Assembly: GCA_963971285.1 (NCBI GenBank)
Contig: OZ020248.1
Span: 24,201,873-24,265,872, forward strand
Source: Astropecten irregularis
Lineage: Eukaryota > Echinodermata > Asteroidea > Paxillosida > Astropectinidae
DNA length: 64,000 bases
Reading direction: 5' to 3'
The notes beneath the pieces were generated by a model that made no database searches, was not told where the DNA came from, and saw only the letters and a list, made by a program, of their open reading frames with translations. Both the position numbers and the translations under genes were made by a program. This document shows, piece after piece, positions 13,928 through 24,270 of the stretch (positions within the stretch are counted from its first letter, which is position 1; each line of letters begins with the position of its first letter).

Positions 13928-16600
13928 ATGCATAGCATTCTGACCATCGGCACCATGAAGTGGTTAGCTCTGGTTGCTCTCTTGATGACCAGTCTCCATC
14001 AAGTTGAAGGCTTCTCTCACTCAAGCCATACCTCTGAGGTCCAGGTTAGTCACAGCCCCGTTCATCGGGGCTTTCCGTGCAAAATAGTCAGCTCTACTTT
14101 TGTTGACTGCAGTAGACTTGACATAATATACATCCCAGCGGGGATTCCAAAGACGACTGAGACCCTCCTGCTTAACAATAATAAGATCCATGCATTCAAC
14201 ACCACATCCCTTGCTGGACTCACTAATCTTCGACTTTTAAACATGTCCAGCAACAGCATTAGCAAGTTCAAAGTGGGTCGATACTTCAGCGATCAGAAGC
14301 AGTTGGAACACCTCTACCTGTCTAAGAACCAGATCAATGGGATCACTGAGGAATCCTTTGCAGGCCTTGATAAATTGAAAACGTTGGACCTATCCTCGCA
14401 GAACAATAACCTGAGGATAGGCTTTCCAGATTTCCTTACGCCGGTGAGTAGGACTCTCGAAACCCTTCTGCTTTCGAATGTGGGGCTTCCAACCGCCAAC
14501 TTTGGGAAAGACTTGAATCTCACGTCACTGAAGACGCTCAGTCTTGCTAAAAACAACTTTAAATTAAAAGGTCTTGGCAGAAGTGACTTTGAGGCATTAT
14601 CCGGTGCAGAACTTGAGACTCTTGATCTGTCATATAACTCCATAGAAGATATTGACATTCATGTTCTGTCGCCTCTCCGAGGAGTAAAATATTTGGACTT
14701 GACTTCTTTTACTGACACCCCTAATCCTACACTCTTAGCAAATGTCAGCAAAGCTGCAAGCATGAGTAACACCCAGAAACTGGTCTTATCCTCACTTGGT
14801 CTAACATCCTTAACCTCATCCATGTTTGAGGGTCTCAGCAACTCCACATTGAAAGAACTGGACCTTTCCTTCAATAAATTAACGGAGTTGAATAATGAAT
14901 CCTTTGGATCTGAACTCACCAGCCTTGAGAATTTGAATCTGTACAGCAATTTAATATCATCCATAAATCCCAAATCCTTCTCCGGTTTGACACATCTGAA
15001 GACGTTGGACTTGGAGAGCAATGATCTGAAAGAGATAACTCCTGGAACTTTTGAGACCAATTCTACCCTTCAAAACCTCTATCTGAATGACAATGCCATT
15101 GCAGGTTTGTCTCCAGATGGTTCCTTCAAGGGTCTTACCAATTTAAAAGTCCTGCATTTGTCCAAAAACATGATCTCTCAGACTTATCAGGGTGGGGAGT
15201 TTCAAGATCTGGGACAACTTAATCATCTCGATTTAAGCGAAACCAAAAAGAAAAGTGGCCGTACATCTTTAACCAAATCTTCGTTCGTAAAGCTCCCCAA
15301 CTTGAAGTATCTTAGCTTGAAGAAGGTGGGCTTGAACAATATTATCAGTGTACCATCTCCATTTACAAGCCTCTCAAAGCTACAGTTCTTGGATGTGACC
15401 AACAACAACATGGATAAATTTCATCCGGATACTTTTGTCGCTCTTAAATCTCTGGAGACATTGTATCTGGACCACAACCATTTTAACAACATGTGGCATC
15501 CCGAGACAGCTCACGGAGTTCCTTGCTTGTTTCTGAAAGGCCTGGTGTCACTGAAGAAGCTTGATCTCTCATTCAACGGTTTCCAGAGTGTGCCGGAAGG
15601 TGCCTTCCGTGACCAAGCCCATCTCAAGACCTTACATCTGAGCAACAACAAGCTCTCTGTCATCTCGGGCAGTATATTTAAAGATCTGAAGGCACTTGAG
15701 TATCTTGACCTTCACAAGAATAACATAAACGTTGTGAATGAGACCATGCTGGCACCCATTCGCAGGACCCTGAAGGCTCTCTACATCAGCGGCAACCCCT
15801 TCTCCTGCAGCTGTCAGCAGGAATGGTTCCGCAACTGGATCGATGACACCCCCGTCAAGATGATCAACCAGAGTCTTTGTCTGTGTGCTTCACCTCCAGA
15901 GTGGCGAAACAAGCCCCTAATGGCCTTTCATCCTGATGTCTTAAACTGCGACGGAAAGCTACCACTGCGCGACTGGATTGGCATAGGCGTAGGAAGCTTC
16001 TGTCTTTTGCTGATTGTCGTCAATTTGATCGTTCACCGCTGGAAGATGTACTACATGTACCTACTGGTGAGGGCAAGCCATCGCAAATCGAAGAGGCGTC
16101 AGGGCTATGCCCAGCTCTTTGACTATGATGCCTTCATCTCATACAGTGGTGCCGATAAAGAGTGGGTGACAGAGATGCTCATACCCAATCTGGAGATGGG
16201 AGATGACCCCTTCACCCTGTGCCACCACGAGCGTGACTTTGAACCGGGGACGGAGATTGTGGACAACATCATCGAGTCAGTGGACCGCAGCCGGCGAACC
16301 ATTTGTGTCATCTCCCAGAGCTACCTGGAGAGCAGCTGGTGTTCATTCGAGAGGCGCGTCACCATGAGCAAGCTTTTCATCAGCTACGAAGACGTACTCA
16401 TCCTGATCATCTTGGAAGACATCCCGGATAAGAAGATGTCCAAATATGACCTCATCCATCGCGCTATAAAGAAGAAGACCTACCTGAAGTGGCCTTCTGA
16501 GGGTGAAGATGCCAGGCAGGTCTTCTGGCAGCGCCTTAAAGATGTTCTGAGCGAAGACCGCGTCCCGGAGAATAATGAAGTCATAGCAATCAATGCATAA
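13928..16600 (+). CDS. Toll-like receptor, single coding exon
   Basis: An intact 890-residue frame for a type I innate immune receptor. In order: a signal peptide (hydrophobic KWLALVALLM), an N-terminal cysteine cap near residues 48-63, a long array of LxxLxLxxN leucine-rich repeats, and one C-terminal cysteine cap from about residue 624 (NPFSCSC...LCLC...LNC). A transmembrane helix follows at about 682-704 and a TIR domain at about 731-875. TIR box 1 is YDAFISYS, box 2 is RDFEPG with the BB-loop proline kept, and box 3 has FW. One juxtamembrane cysteine cap makes it a vertebrate-type (single cysteine cluster) receptor. The second ATG at 13955 has a stronger context (CACCATGA) and places the signal peptide at the N terminus, so the true product may be 881 residues. 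An acceptor-like polypyrimidine tract and AG end at 13884, suggesting a 5' UTR intron. TIR receptors of this kind signal through MyD88-type adaptors. The ligand cannot be predicted. Confidence 0.96.
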   Translation: MHSILTIGTMKWLALVALLMTSLHQVEGFSHSSHTSEVQVSHSPVHRGFPCKIVSSTFVDCSRLDIIYIPAGIPKTTETLLLNNNKIHAFNTTSLAGLTNLRLLNMSSNSISKFKVGRYFSDQKQLEHLYLSKNQINGITEESFAGLDKLKTLDLSSQNNNLRIGFPDFLTPVSRTLETLLLSNVGLPTANFGKDLNLTSLKTLSLAKNNFKLKGLGRSDFEALSGAELETLDLSYNSIEDIDIHVLSPLRGVKYLDLTSFTDTPNPTLLANVSKAASMSNTQKLVLSSLGLTSLTSSMFEGLSNSTLKELDLSFNKLTELNNESFGSELTSLENLNLYSNLISSINPKSFSGLTHLKTLDLESNDLKEITPGTFETNSTLQNLYLNDNAIAGLSPDGSFKGLTNLKVLHLSKNMISQTYQGGEFQDLGQLNHLDLSETKKKSGRTSLTKSSFVKLPNLKYLSLKKVGLNNIISVPSPFTSLSKLQFLDVTNNNMDKFHPDTFVALKSLETLYLDHNHFNNMWHPETAHGVPCLFLKGLVSLKKLDLSFNGFQSVPEGAFRDQAHLKTLHLSNNKLSVISGSIFKDLKALEYLDLHKNNINVVNETMLAPIRRTLKALYISGNPFSCSCQQEWFRNWIDDTPVKMINQSLCLCASPPEWRNKPLMAFHPDVLNCDGKLPLRDWIGIGVGSFCLLLIVVNLIVHRWKMYYMYLLVRASHRKSKRRQGYAQLFDYDAFISYSGADKEWVTEMLIPNLEMGDDPFTLCHHERDFEPGTEIVDNIIESVDRSRRTICVISQSYLESSWCSFERRVTMSKLFISYEDVLILIILEDIPDKKMSKYDLIHRAIKKKTYLKWPSEGEDARQVFWQRLKDVLSEDRVPENNEVIAINA

Positions 16601-17637
16601 ACAAGATGAAATCCCAGTCCTTGGGCTAAATGATGGGGCAAATTTGTTAACTAAATGCTACACCCTGAAACCTTTCTCTAAGTGGATGGCTATGCAGCAC
16701 TTTAAAAAAGAAAATTCATCAAAAACCTGGCAGCAATGAGCAATCCATTTCAATTTGTATTGACTTGAGAATTACTAAATTTTGTTAGTTACATTCAACA
16801 TAATGCTTGTATCTAGCTTTAAGTTTAAATTTTTGCATGTGCAGTATATTACATCTTATATCATCCAGACAAGTTTGGTTCTTTTAGACATGTTAGATGA
16901 CCGTGTAATTGTAATTAATTGTAGCATCAGCAACTTTGTAGTTTGTGTCTATTCTAGTCACAAATTACATGCAACCTTTATTGTGCCCTCTGGCTTAAGT
17001 TTACTACTCCTCAGTACAATTTTGCTGATGCTATCATCATGGGCACAAATCGAGCCCTAAATGTTGGTGGAATGACCGGGTTTTACTTGTGTAATGAGAT
17101 AGTGCATTTAGAGAAAGAAAGTCACATAAGGACAATTGTAGATATTGTAAATAGCATGTATGAACAAAACAGCCAGCCAGTAAAAATTTTTCTCGACCTT
17201 GCCATTGCTTCTTCTTTGCTTTCAATTTTATTGGCTGAAATATTATTCAGCTTTTTGCTACTTCATAATTTCTTGTGCATTCTCATTTAAAGGATATTTT
17301 CCCTTGAGGTATTTTATTAAATATATAGTAGGGCCTACATCATTACATATTAAGATTTGTTTTATAATTTATTTATTGATAAGTTACGCAATAGGGCGAC
17401 ATATTTTACGGAAACAAATGTCTGGGCGCCAGACATTCTGTTACTCTGTTATTTTTGCCTCGAAAACTAGAAAAATTTCACATGTTGGAAAGTTTTTTCC
17501 TTATTCCTCAATCCTAGTGCAAAACCTTTGTTTATAATATCGTTTGGTTCGCCAGGGTTTCCTGTCATTTTTGTTCACACATCTATGGGAATGTCGACCC
17601 GATTGGGAATTCAGAGATCGTTATTAGTTATCAATAC

Positions 17638-17765
17638 AAGTAATAAACTGCTGCATACTTCTCATCAGCCAAAATAATGACTTGAAATAATATTAAATGC
17701 TCGAAGTTAGGAGGGCCTGACGCGTTTCGGCCCTAGATCAAAACGCATCAGGCCCTCTTTCCAAG
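17638..17765. repeat. Interspersed repeat shared with 6328-6450
   Basis: Shares AAGTAATAAACTGCTGCA, CTCATCAGCCAAAATAATGA and AGTTAGGAGGGC with the copy in the last U2AF intron. It also contains GGCCTGACGCGTTTCGG and the partly inverted AACGCATCAGGCC. Confidence 0.5.
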
Positions 17766-18577
17766 CACGATGTTTTTGTGGAGGATGTTATTTAGAGCAT
17801 ATATTCCAATAATCTAAATTATCGGCCACGTTTGGCTTCGTTTGTGTGTGGAATAAGAAATAACGTGGAGTTGCAAGTTCATTAGAAGGGATTAATTCCT
17901 TATTTTCAGGTAGTCAAAGTCTGCGAGAAAGTCGGTGTTTCCCAAAAGGACACATTTTGTCTAAAAGAGTTTTATTAGATTGCATTTGAAACTATCATGA
18001 AATCAAGTTTCCCCTTTTCTCCAATCTTATACAAGATTTTGATGGGGTTAGTAAGATTTGTGAAACTCCTAGGATTTCGAATATGAATTATCACTGAATT
18101 GAAATAAAAATAGTTTCAGTTCGGTTTCATATTCTGCGAGTAGGCCTACATAGACTTGAAACTACATGTACATGACTGTACATCATAATGTTCAGTGCAT
18201 AACGCCCAACCGTGTGTGCCACAGTTTAAACAAAACTGAAATCATTTTCATTGCAGACCCTAAATAAGATGGTCTCTGTTTTCATTGTCATAACTCTTTC
18301 ATGTAAATTCGTCCTTGACTGTTCTATTATTTTTCTATAATGCAGGTCTGTTACAAAACTTTTCACAGGGTCATTTCTATAAAAAAATTAGTTTCAGTGC
18401 AAAGTAAAAGTTTGAATTTTGTGAAACAAAAACAACGCTGAACATTTAGGCCTACAGGAAATTAAAGTGAAACTTTATTGATTTTAGAATGAGAATATTT
18501 GTAAGTTGTAAAGGGAAAGTGTTCTATTATAAATAGGTTTATTTGGAGGCATTTGATTCAACCGTTGACTTAAATAA

Positions 18578-18937
18578 AATGTAATATCATACTTTGGTTT
18601 TTTCAACGAAATACAGATTCATGGGCACAAATATCAAGACAGATACAGTAACAGTCATCTGTGAAAATTCCAGTCCCATACAATGCCCACTTTTTGAGAA
18701 AACAGTGATAAACAGCCACGGTATTTCTTAAGTCTTTTCTCTTTTATTTGTGATCCTTTAAAAGATCAAAAAGATTTTCGGTCGTTGTTTTACTTATTTC
18801 TGGATAAATACACCATTTCAGGCGGAAAACCTTTGACGGTATGCTTCTACCACCACCTTCTTCATACCCTGTAAGTTATAGGTAAATCTGTGAACATTTC
18901 TATTTTGGTTTCTTCCAAAGTATGATACTACCTTTAA
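18578..18937. mobile_element. MITE-like family, TTAAAGGTAGTATCA ends
   Basis: A copy of the family described at 9531-9893, with ATATCATACTTTGG at the left and CCAAAGTATGATACTACCTTT at the right. The left terminal GGTAGT has decayed. Confidence 0.7.
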
Positions 18938-19269
18938 GTGCAGTTGCTGTCTGTACAATTAAAAAGAATGTTGTTTTGTGTGCATTTAATTACATAATAG
19001 TAAATGACATGTACATGCAATGTAAAGAAATGTTTACATACTTCTATTGGCTGCTTTACCTATTATATTTAACAACATTATAGATGATTTTGCTCGTGAA
19101 CAACATCATTATTGCAATAAATGTGACATCTAAGATGGTGTTTTCTCTGCCTGGAAAAAAAGCGAAGTATGTACCTTTCAACTTTCATCCATGTATTATT
19201 CCATTGATGTTATCTTGAACTAAGTTGTTTGGCAGAGCTTCATCCCTTTTATGTATTCTCGTACATACA

Positions 19270-19443
19270 TAATACAGAGGAACGCCACTATTATTACTAA
19301 CACCGCTATACCGAACATCATCCCTGGCTCCCAATTTGTATAGGCATGCTGAACAGTGTTCACTATAACGAACAACAACGCACTATAACAAACGATTTCT
19401 TTGCCTATAATACCGGGGTGTTCGTTATATTGGTGTTCCATTG
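19270..19443. repeat. Short repeat related to 4467-4657
   Basis: Read on the minus strand it contains ATATAACGAACACC, GGGATGATGTTCGGTATAG and GTGGCGTTCC, matching words of the repeat at 4467-4657. A hydrophobic frame on the minus strand coincides with it and is not taken as a gene. Confidence 0.5.
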
Positions 19444-19618
19444 TAATTGTAATAATGATATAACCAGGTTGATGACTAAAATGACATGAAATTGCATAAT
19501 GTTATTGTCAAGGGATGGTACTAAATCTCTACTAGTATTACATTATCCGACCTTCAAAGAATTCACTTTCAGAAAGATTCGTTATAACATGAATCTTATT
19601 TTTTTTGTCGACTACCCA

Positions 19619-19721
19619 TGCAGGCAGGCAACTTTTGCTTTAATTTGGAAAGTAACTGTGAACAAAGTATGGTGAAGATTGGAATTTCCTCGTTTTTGGT
19701 ATAGCCTAAGTTGCATGCCTG
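19619..19721. repeat. Short repeat related to 8264-8410
   Basis: Begins CAGGCAGGCAACTTTTGC and ends AGTTGCATGCCTG, with TTGGAATTTCCTCGTTTTTG inside. Confidence 0.5.
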
Positions 19722-20292
19722 TTTAACAAAAATAAACAACTTAATTATAATGTTGGTTTGCATCGACCAGTTTCAATAAATGTAACATTTCACTTTGTTG
19801 AGGTAAAAACCCACTAGGCCTAATGGTCGAGAAAGAGTTGCTCTAAAACGTCATTTTCCTGGATAGACTTACACAATCTTTCCTGCCAGTTTCTAGTCAA
19901 TTTTCCAATTTTTTTGTAAAATTGTGTTCATTTTTCTTCACTGCGTTTTAAAAACAATCTCATTACATATATATGGAGTATATATATGGAGCTATTTTCT
20001 TTTTCCATGCTTGTTGAAAAAAGGTTTTGGGACTCGGCGAGGAATTCGAGCGTATTATTTTTGGCAAAATCGAGTTAAGATTCGCCTCAGTTTTATATTG
20101 GTTATCAATATCGTCTGTATTATCATAGTTATAGCTTGATACACAATTTAGCCAATGATTCGTACTTAAAATGAAATTATTGTAAAACTTCCGTTTAGCT
20201 CAATTATTTACAAAAAGGAAACGTTTCATCGCCGTTTCCAATGCCAACCCGAAGACGTGAACACGACCACAACAGTGACATGATGAGAGTCA

Positions 20293-20651
<359 letters not shown>

Positions 20652-20655
20652 ACTT

Positions 20656-20942
20656 CTATCGTCTTGCCATTCTGTCGTGGTTCTGGTACCCAGACTCCCT
20701 CCTCTTCCTCCGCCTTCTCTCCAATGATGACGGGTAGTTGCGATAGGAGCACCAGACGATGACGGACACTACTATGAACACCATCAGCAGGGTGGCGCCT
20801 ACCGTGCCGGCAATAATGGCGGTATCACGGTCCTCCTTACTCAGCAACGTCACACTTTGCAGAGTTTGTGTTTCCCGCCTTTTTCTCAGCAGGGAATGCA
20901 GGTCTTCCATGGGCTGTCCCGCCTGGCGCATGGTCGGTGCAC
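20656..20942 (-). CDS. Terminal exon of an unidentified single-pass membrane protein
   Basis: About 95 codons from an acceptor-like CTATAAG (exon starts at 20942) to a TAG at 20656-20658. It encodes an acidic-basic stretch (QSVTLLSKEDRD), one strong membrane segment (AIIAGTVGATLLMVFIVVSV) and a short, very basic tail (RRRRKRRESGYQNHDRMARR). That is the layout of the C terminus of a type I membrane protein with a small cytosolic tail. It is clearly richer in G+C than its surroundings, as real coding sequence would be. The exon enters in phase 2, so at least one upstream exon must lie at higher coordinates, but none is certain. I do not recognise the family. Confidence 0.5.
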
Positions 20943-21535
20943 TTATAGAAAACGGCAATGTGAGTATACTTCAGTTTCAGCAAGCCACTTTTCTCAACTG
21001 TATGCCCCTAATGTGTAGACTTGCCTTTCGCTACGTACATCGTCTTCAAAGTTAATACCGGCTTTCGTCTTCATTCAACCTGTGTATTAGAATAAAACAA
21101 AATAGACAGCTACTTATGTAAACCAGGCTGTGTGCACTCTCTAAATACAAAATAGTGAAAAATACCACTCTTACAAAATCGAATTGTCCTTCATAATGGC
21201 TCAAATAGTGGTATGGTGGTTATTTCACTCTTTCTGAGTGGTTTTCACTCTGGGGCTGAGTGAAAAAGCACGATACAAACATCACTCTAAAAGAGTGGAA
21301 AACAACCCGAAAAGGAGTTGTCCTTCATTATGGCTCTTCAAAGAGTGGCTTTTCACTCTGTAGAGAGCAACATAAAATGGAAGCCATGAATAGTGACGTC
21401 ACTGAAGCCACATCCTCGGGGGAATTACAGTTTCTTTTTCTTGTATTTAGCTCATAATTATGAGACCGTGTCTAAATGCGATGATGAATTCTTCACGTCA
21501 CTCGTATAAAGTAAGGATTGTGTCACTCTCTTTAC

Positions 21536-21674
21536 CGAGTGTCGTGATTATTGAGTGGTTTGCGGTTTGATTTCTAGGAGGTAAATCAAGATCGGATGCG
21601 ACACTGTGCTTGGGAGCAGGTGCGCTGTACTTGAGCAGAACTCTCAAATCCCTCACTCGATCATGATAGCTATA
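21536..21674 (-). CDS. Weak candidate internal exon
   Basis: On the minus strand, an acceptor-like CCAG or TATAG (21669-21674) is followed by an open frame encoding YHDRVRDLRVLLKYSAPAPK and then DLDLPPRNQTANHS, up to the donor-like CTCG|GTAAAG. It contains a potential N-glycosylation site (NQT) and could be an extracellular exon of the membrane protein ending at 20656. The phases of the two do not join directly, so another exon would be needed between them. Confidence 0.2.
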
Positions 21675-21756
21675 CTGGCCCATCGGCAGTTTTAGAAGAG
21701 GGCTTTTCCGGAATCAGTAAGAATCGCTAAAAATAGTCAAAATATCAGTCTGTGCA

Positions 21757-21928
21757 CAGTGTCGGCGTCGCCAAGGGGGGGGGGGGGGGAGGCATGTGCC
21801 CCCTTGGAAAATTTTGAGATTTGAGATTTGGGTTGGTGAAAAGAAATATAATATATATTGTAGTGCCCCCCAACAATTGCTAGTGCCCCCTTGTGCCCCT
21901 CAGACTCAAAAGTCTGGTGACGCCACTG
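21757..21928. repeat. Short element with CAGTGTCGGCGTC / GACGCCACTG ends
   Basis: Imperfect inverted ends surround repeated AGTGCCCCC words and a run of G. A reasonable MITE candidate, with no coding content. Confidence 0.45.
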
Positions 21929-22365
21929 TCTGTGCATAACGTACAAACACAATGGGTTTGTCACGGTGTTTTGCGATGTTTACCAAACACGATGAAGCAA
22001 TAAAATGTCCAGTTACAAAACATCGCGGGGCCTAAAAGTACATGCAGGGTAAAATAAACAATCTTGTTTGGGCCCTTTATTAAATAGGGGGCCTATCTAA
22101 TCATTCGCTCGTGTACGATGAAAGCACACACTAGTATAAGAGATAGTTTTGAATATCAAAACATATCTCGACATACCAATATTTTTTTCACACACTGCAG
22201 GTGAACATGAAAGTTAAACATAATTTTGTTTGCCTGCCTATGGACAGACAAACAAGAAAAGCAACTTTAAACCGACTGACGAAATTGACTGATGGCAATA
22301 AATAAAAACATCATCAATCATAATGCCTTTTACTTCAAACGCATGGAACTGCAATAGTTCCCAAC

Positions 22366-22742
22366 TTAAAGGTAGTATCATACTTTGGTTTTTGTCAAAG
22401 AAGTACAGATTCATGAGCAAATATATCAAGGAAGATTCAGTCACAGTCATCTGTGAAAATTTCAGTCCCATACGGTGCCCACTTTTTGAGAAAATCTCGA
22501 AAAACGGCCACAGAATTTCTTATGTCTTTTCTCTTTTATTTTTGATCTTTTAAAAGATTTTGAAAGATCAAAAAGATTTCCGGTCGTTGTTTTACTCATT
22601 TCTGGATAAATACACCATTTCAGGCGGAACAATTTTAACGGTAGGTTTCCACTAGCACCATCTTCATACCCTGGAAGTTATATGTAAATCTGTGGAAATT
22701 TTTGTTTTGGTTTCTTACCAAAGTATGATACTATACCTTTAA
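22366..22742. mobile_element. MITE-like family, TTAAAGGTAGTATCA ends
   Basis: Starts TTAAAGGTAGTATCATACTT and ends CAAAGTATGATACTATACC. The interior is as in 9531-9893. Confidence 0.75.
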
Positions 22743-23382
22743 TATTAAGGGAAACCATTTCAACATAATTTTTATGTATTGTGTCATCTTAAGAGATTAG
22801 AATTGCCAGACAATCTGGTATTTAACTCTTAGCAGAATCAAACATTAACACGATCTAGTTTTGGTCCTCGAGGCTACGTATAAGGAGAGTGGGGCTATTG
22901 ATAGCTACGGCACGAGCACGGGATCTGGCTTTCTTCTTTATTTAAATAAATCTATAATATTATATTGCATCATAATCTGGAAGGTGTAAAAATGAGACAT
23001 TTTATTATTGCCTCCGGGCGCTCGGCATGAAATTATTCGCTGTCTTCAGACAGCAGCTACCAATACCATTGATGCTTGGGGCATCTTTACCTCAGTTGTG
23101 TGTAGAGAGAGTATAGTAAGCCTATACTGCACGGGACGGTTATCTTGATCATGTTTCTTCATAACATATTTTTTGTTTGCATAAACGTACACCACTCAAC
23201 TCCCAATAAGTGGCAATATTTTTGTATTCAAAATCTCAGTTGTGTATTGAAAACCAATTCCAATGACGTTCCGTGGAATAAAATGCTATCCTGAGTCCAT
23301 GTACATTAATATTGTTCGCATAATGATTTCGTAATATAGGTTTATACACAAGCATTAGGACCTCTCGCAATGGGGCGCATGA

Positions 23383-23637
23383 GGTTATATTAGAATTGTT
23401 TTTGCACTTTGTTGATGTCATCGTTCGTTATATAGTTTGTTGTTCTTTGTTTGTTTGTTTGTTTGTTGGGGTGTTTGTTTGTTTGTTTGTTTAATGAAGT
23501 GTTTCTGTCCGGTTATATTAGAATTGTTTTTGCACTTTGTTGATGTCATCGTTTGTTATAGTTTGTTGTTCTTTGTTTGTTTGTTTGTTTGTTGGGGGTG
23601 TTTGTTTGTTTGTTTGTTTAATGAAGTGTTTAAGTCC
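23383..23637 (+). repeat. Two-copy 128-bp tandem duplication with (TTTG)n
   Basis: The block beginning GGTTATATTAGAATTG at 23383 recurs at 23511. Each copy contains GATGTCATCGTT, two (TTTG)n runs separated by GTTGGGG, and TTTAATGAAGTGTTT. Confidence 0.9.
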
Positions 23638-24028
23638 GTTTGTTCTCGGTGTTTGCTTTCTTGCTCCATTGTTTCCCGGCCCATGACTCGTTAATTTGTT
23701 TGCCAAATGATTTCTGAATTCTGAAGTTTGAACAGTAAATTTTTTACACTGTATTACATGAATTGTCCCGGTTTGTAATACCAAACACATACGAAATCGC
23801 TTAAATAAACACTGACTGTAGGCCAAACGTATATATACAATCCCCTCTTATACCCATGTAGGCCTATGCAGGCAATTATAATGCAATACCACTCCATGCT
23901 ATGTGGGACATGCAATGGGACAAAATTAATATGTCCCCGAATATAATCACAATACTTTGAGGTGTTAGATTATTTAATACAAATAGTACAATAGCTTCGA
24001 AGCCATGGCACCAACTTAGTTATAGCCT

Positions 24029-24270
24029 GGGGCCAATTTCATAAAACTGTTAAGCACAAAAATTTTCTAAGCATGACATTTCTGTCCAGTAATAAAATAG
24101 GGTTAACAACCAAATTTCCACGTGCTGTGTATCACTTGTGATTGTTCTTTGGCTGTTGTTCGGTGACCATGAATATCAAATGGAATTTTCAATGGTGGTT
24201 TGTTTTATTGGGTGAGACATTTTTGTGCTAAGCAAATTGTTGTCCTTAACAGTTTTATGAAATTGGCCCC
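24029..24270. repeat. Fold-back element, GGGGCCAATTTCAT family
   Basis: Starts GGGGCCAATTTCATAAAACT and ends AGTTTTATGAAATTGGCCCC, a complete copy with near-perfect inverted ends. Confidence 0.85.

Noticed and set aside
19220-19441. 73-codon minus-strand frame with a strongly hydrophobic segment
   Set aside because: It coincides with an interspersed repeat also found at 4467-4657, and the hydrophobic translation is not preserved there.
23437-23694. Cys/Val/Phe-rich frame of 85 codons
   Set aside because: Translation of TTTG repeats within a 128-bp tandem duplication.
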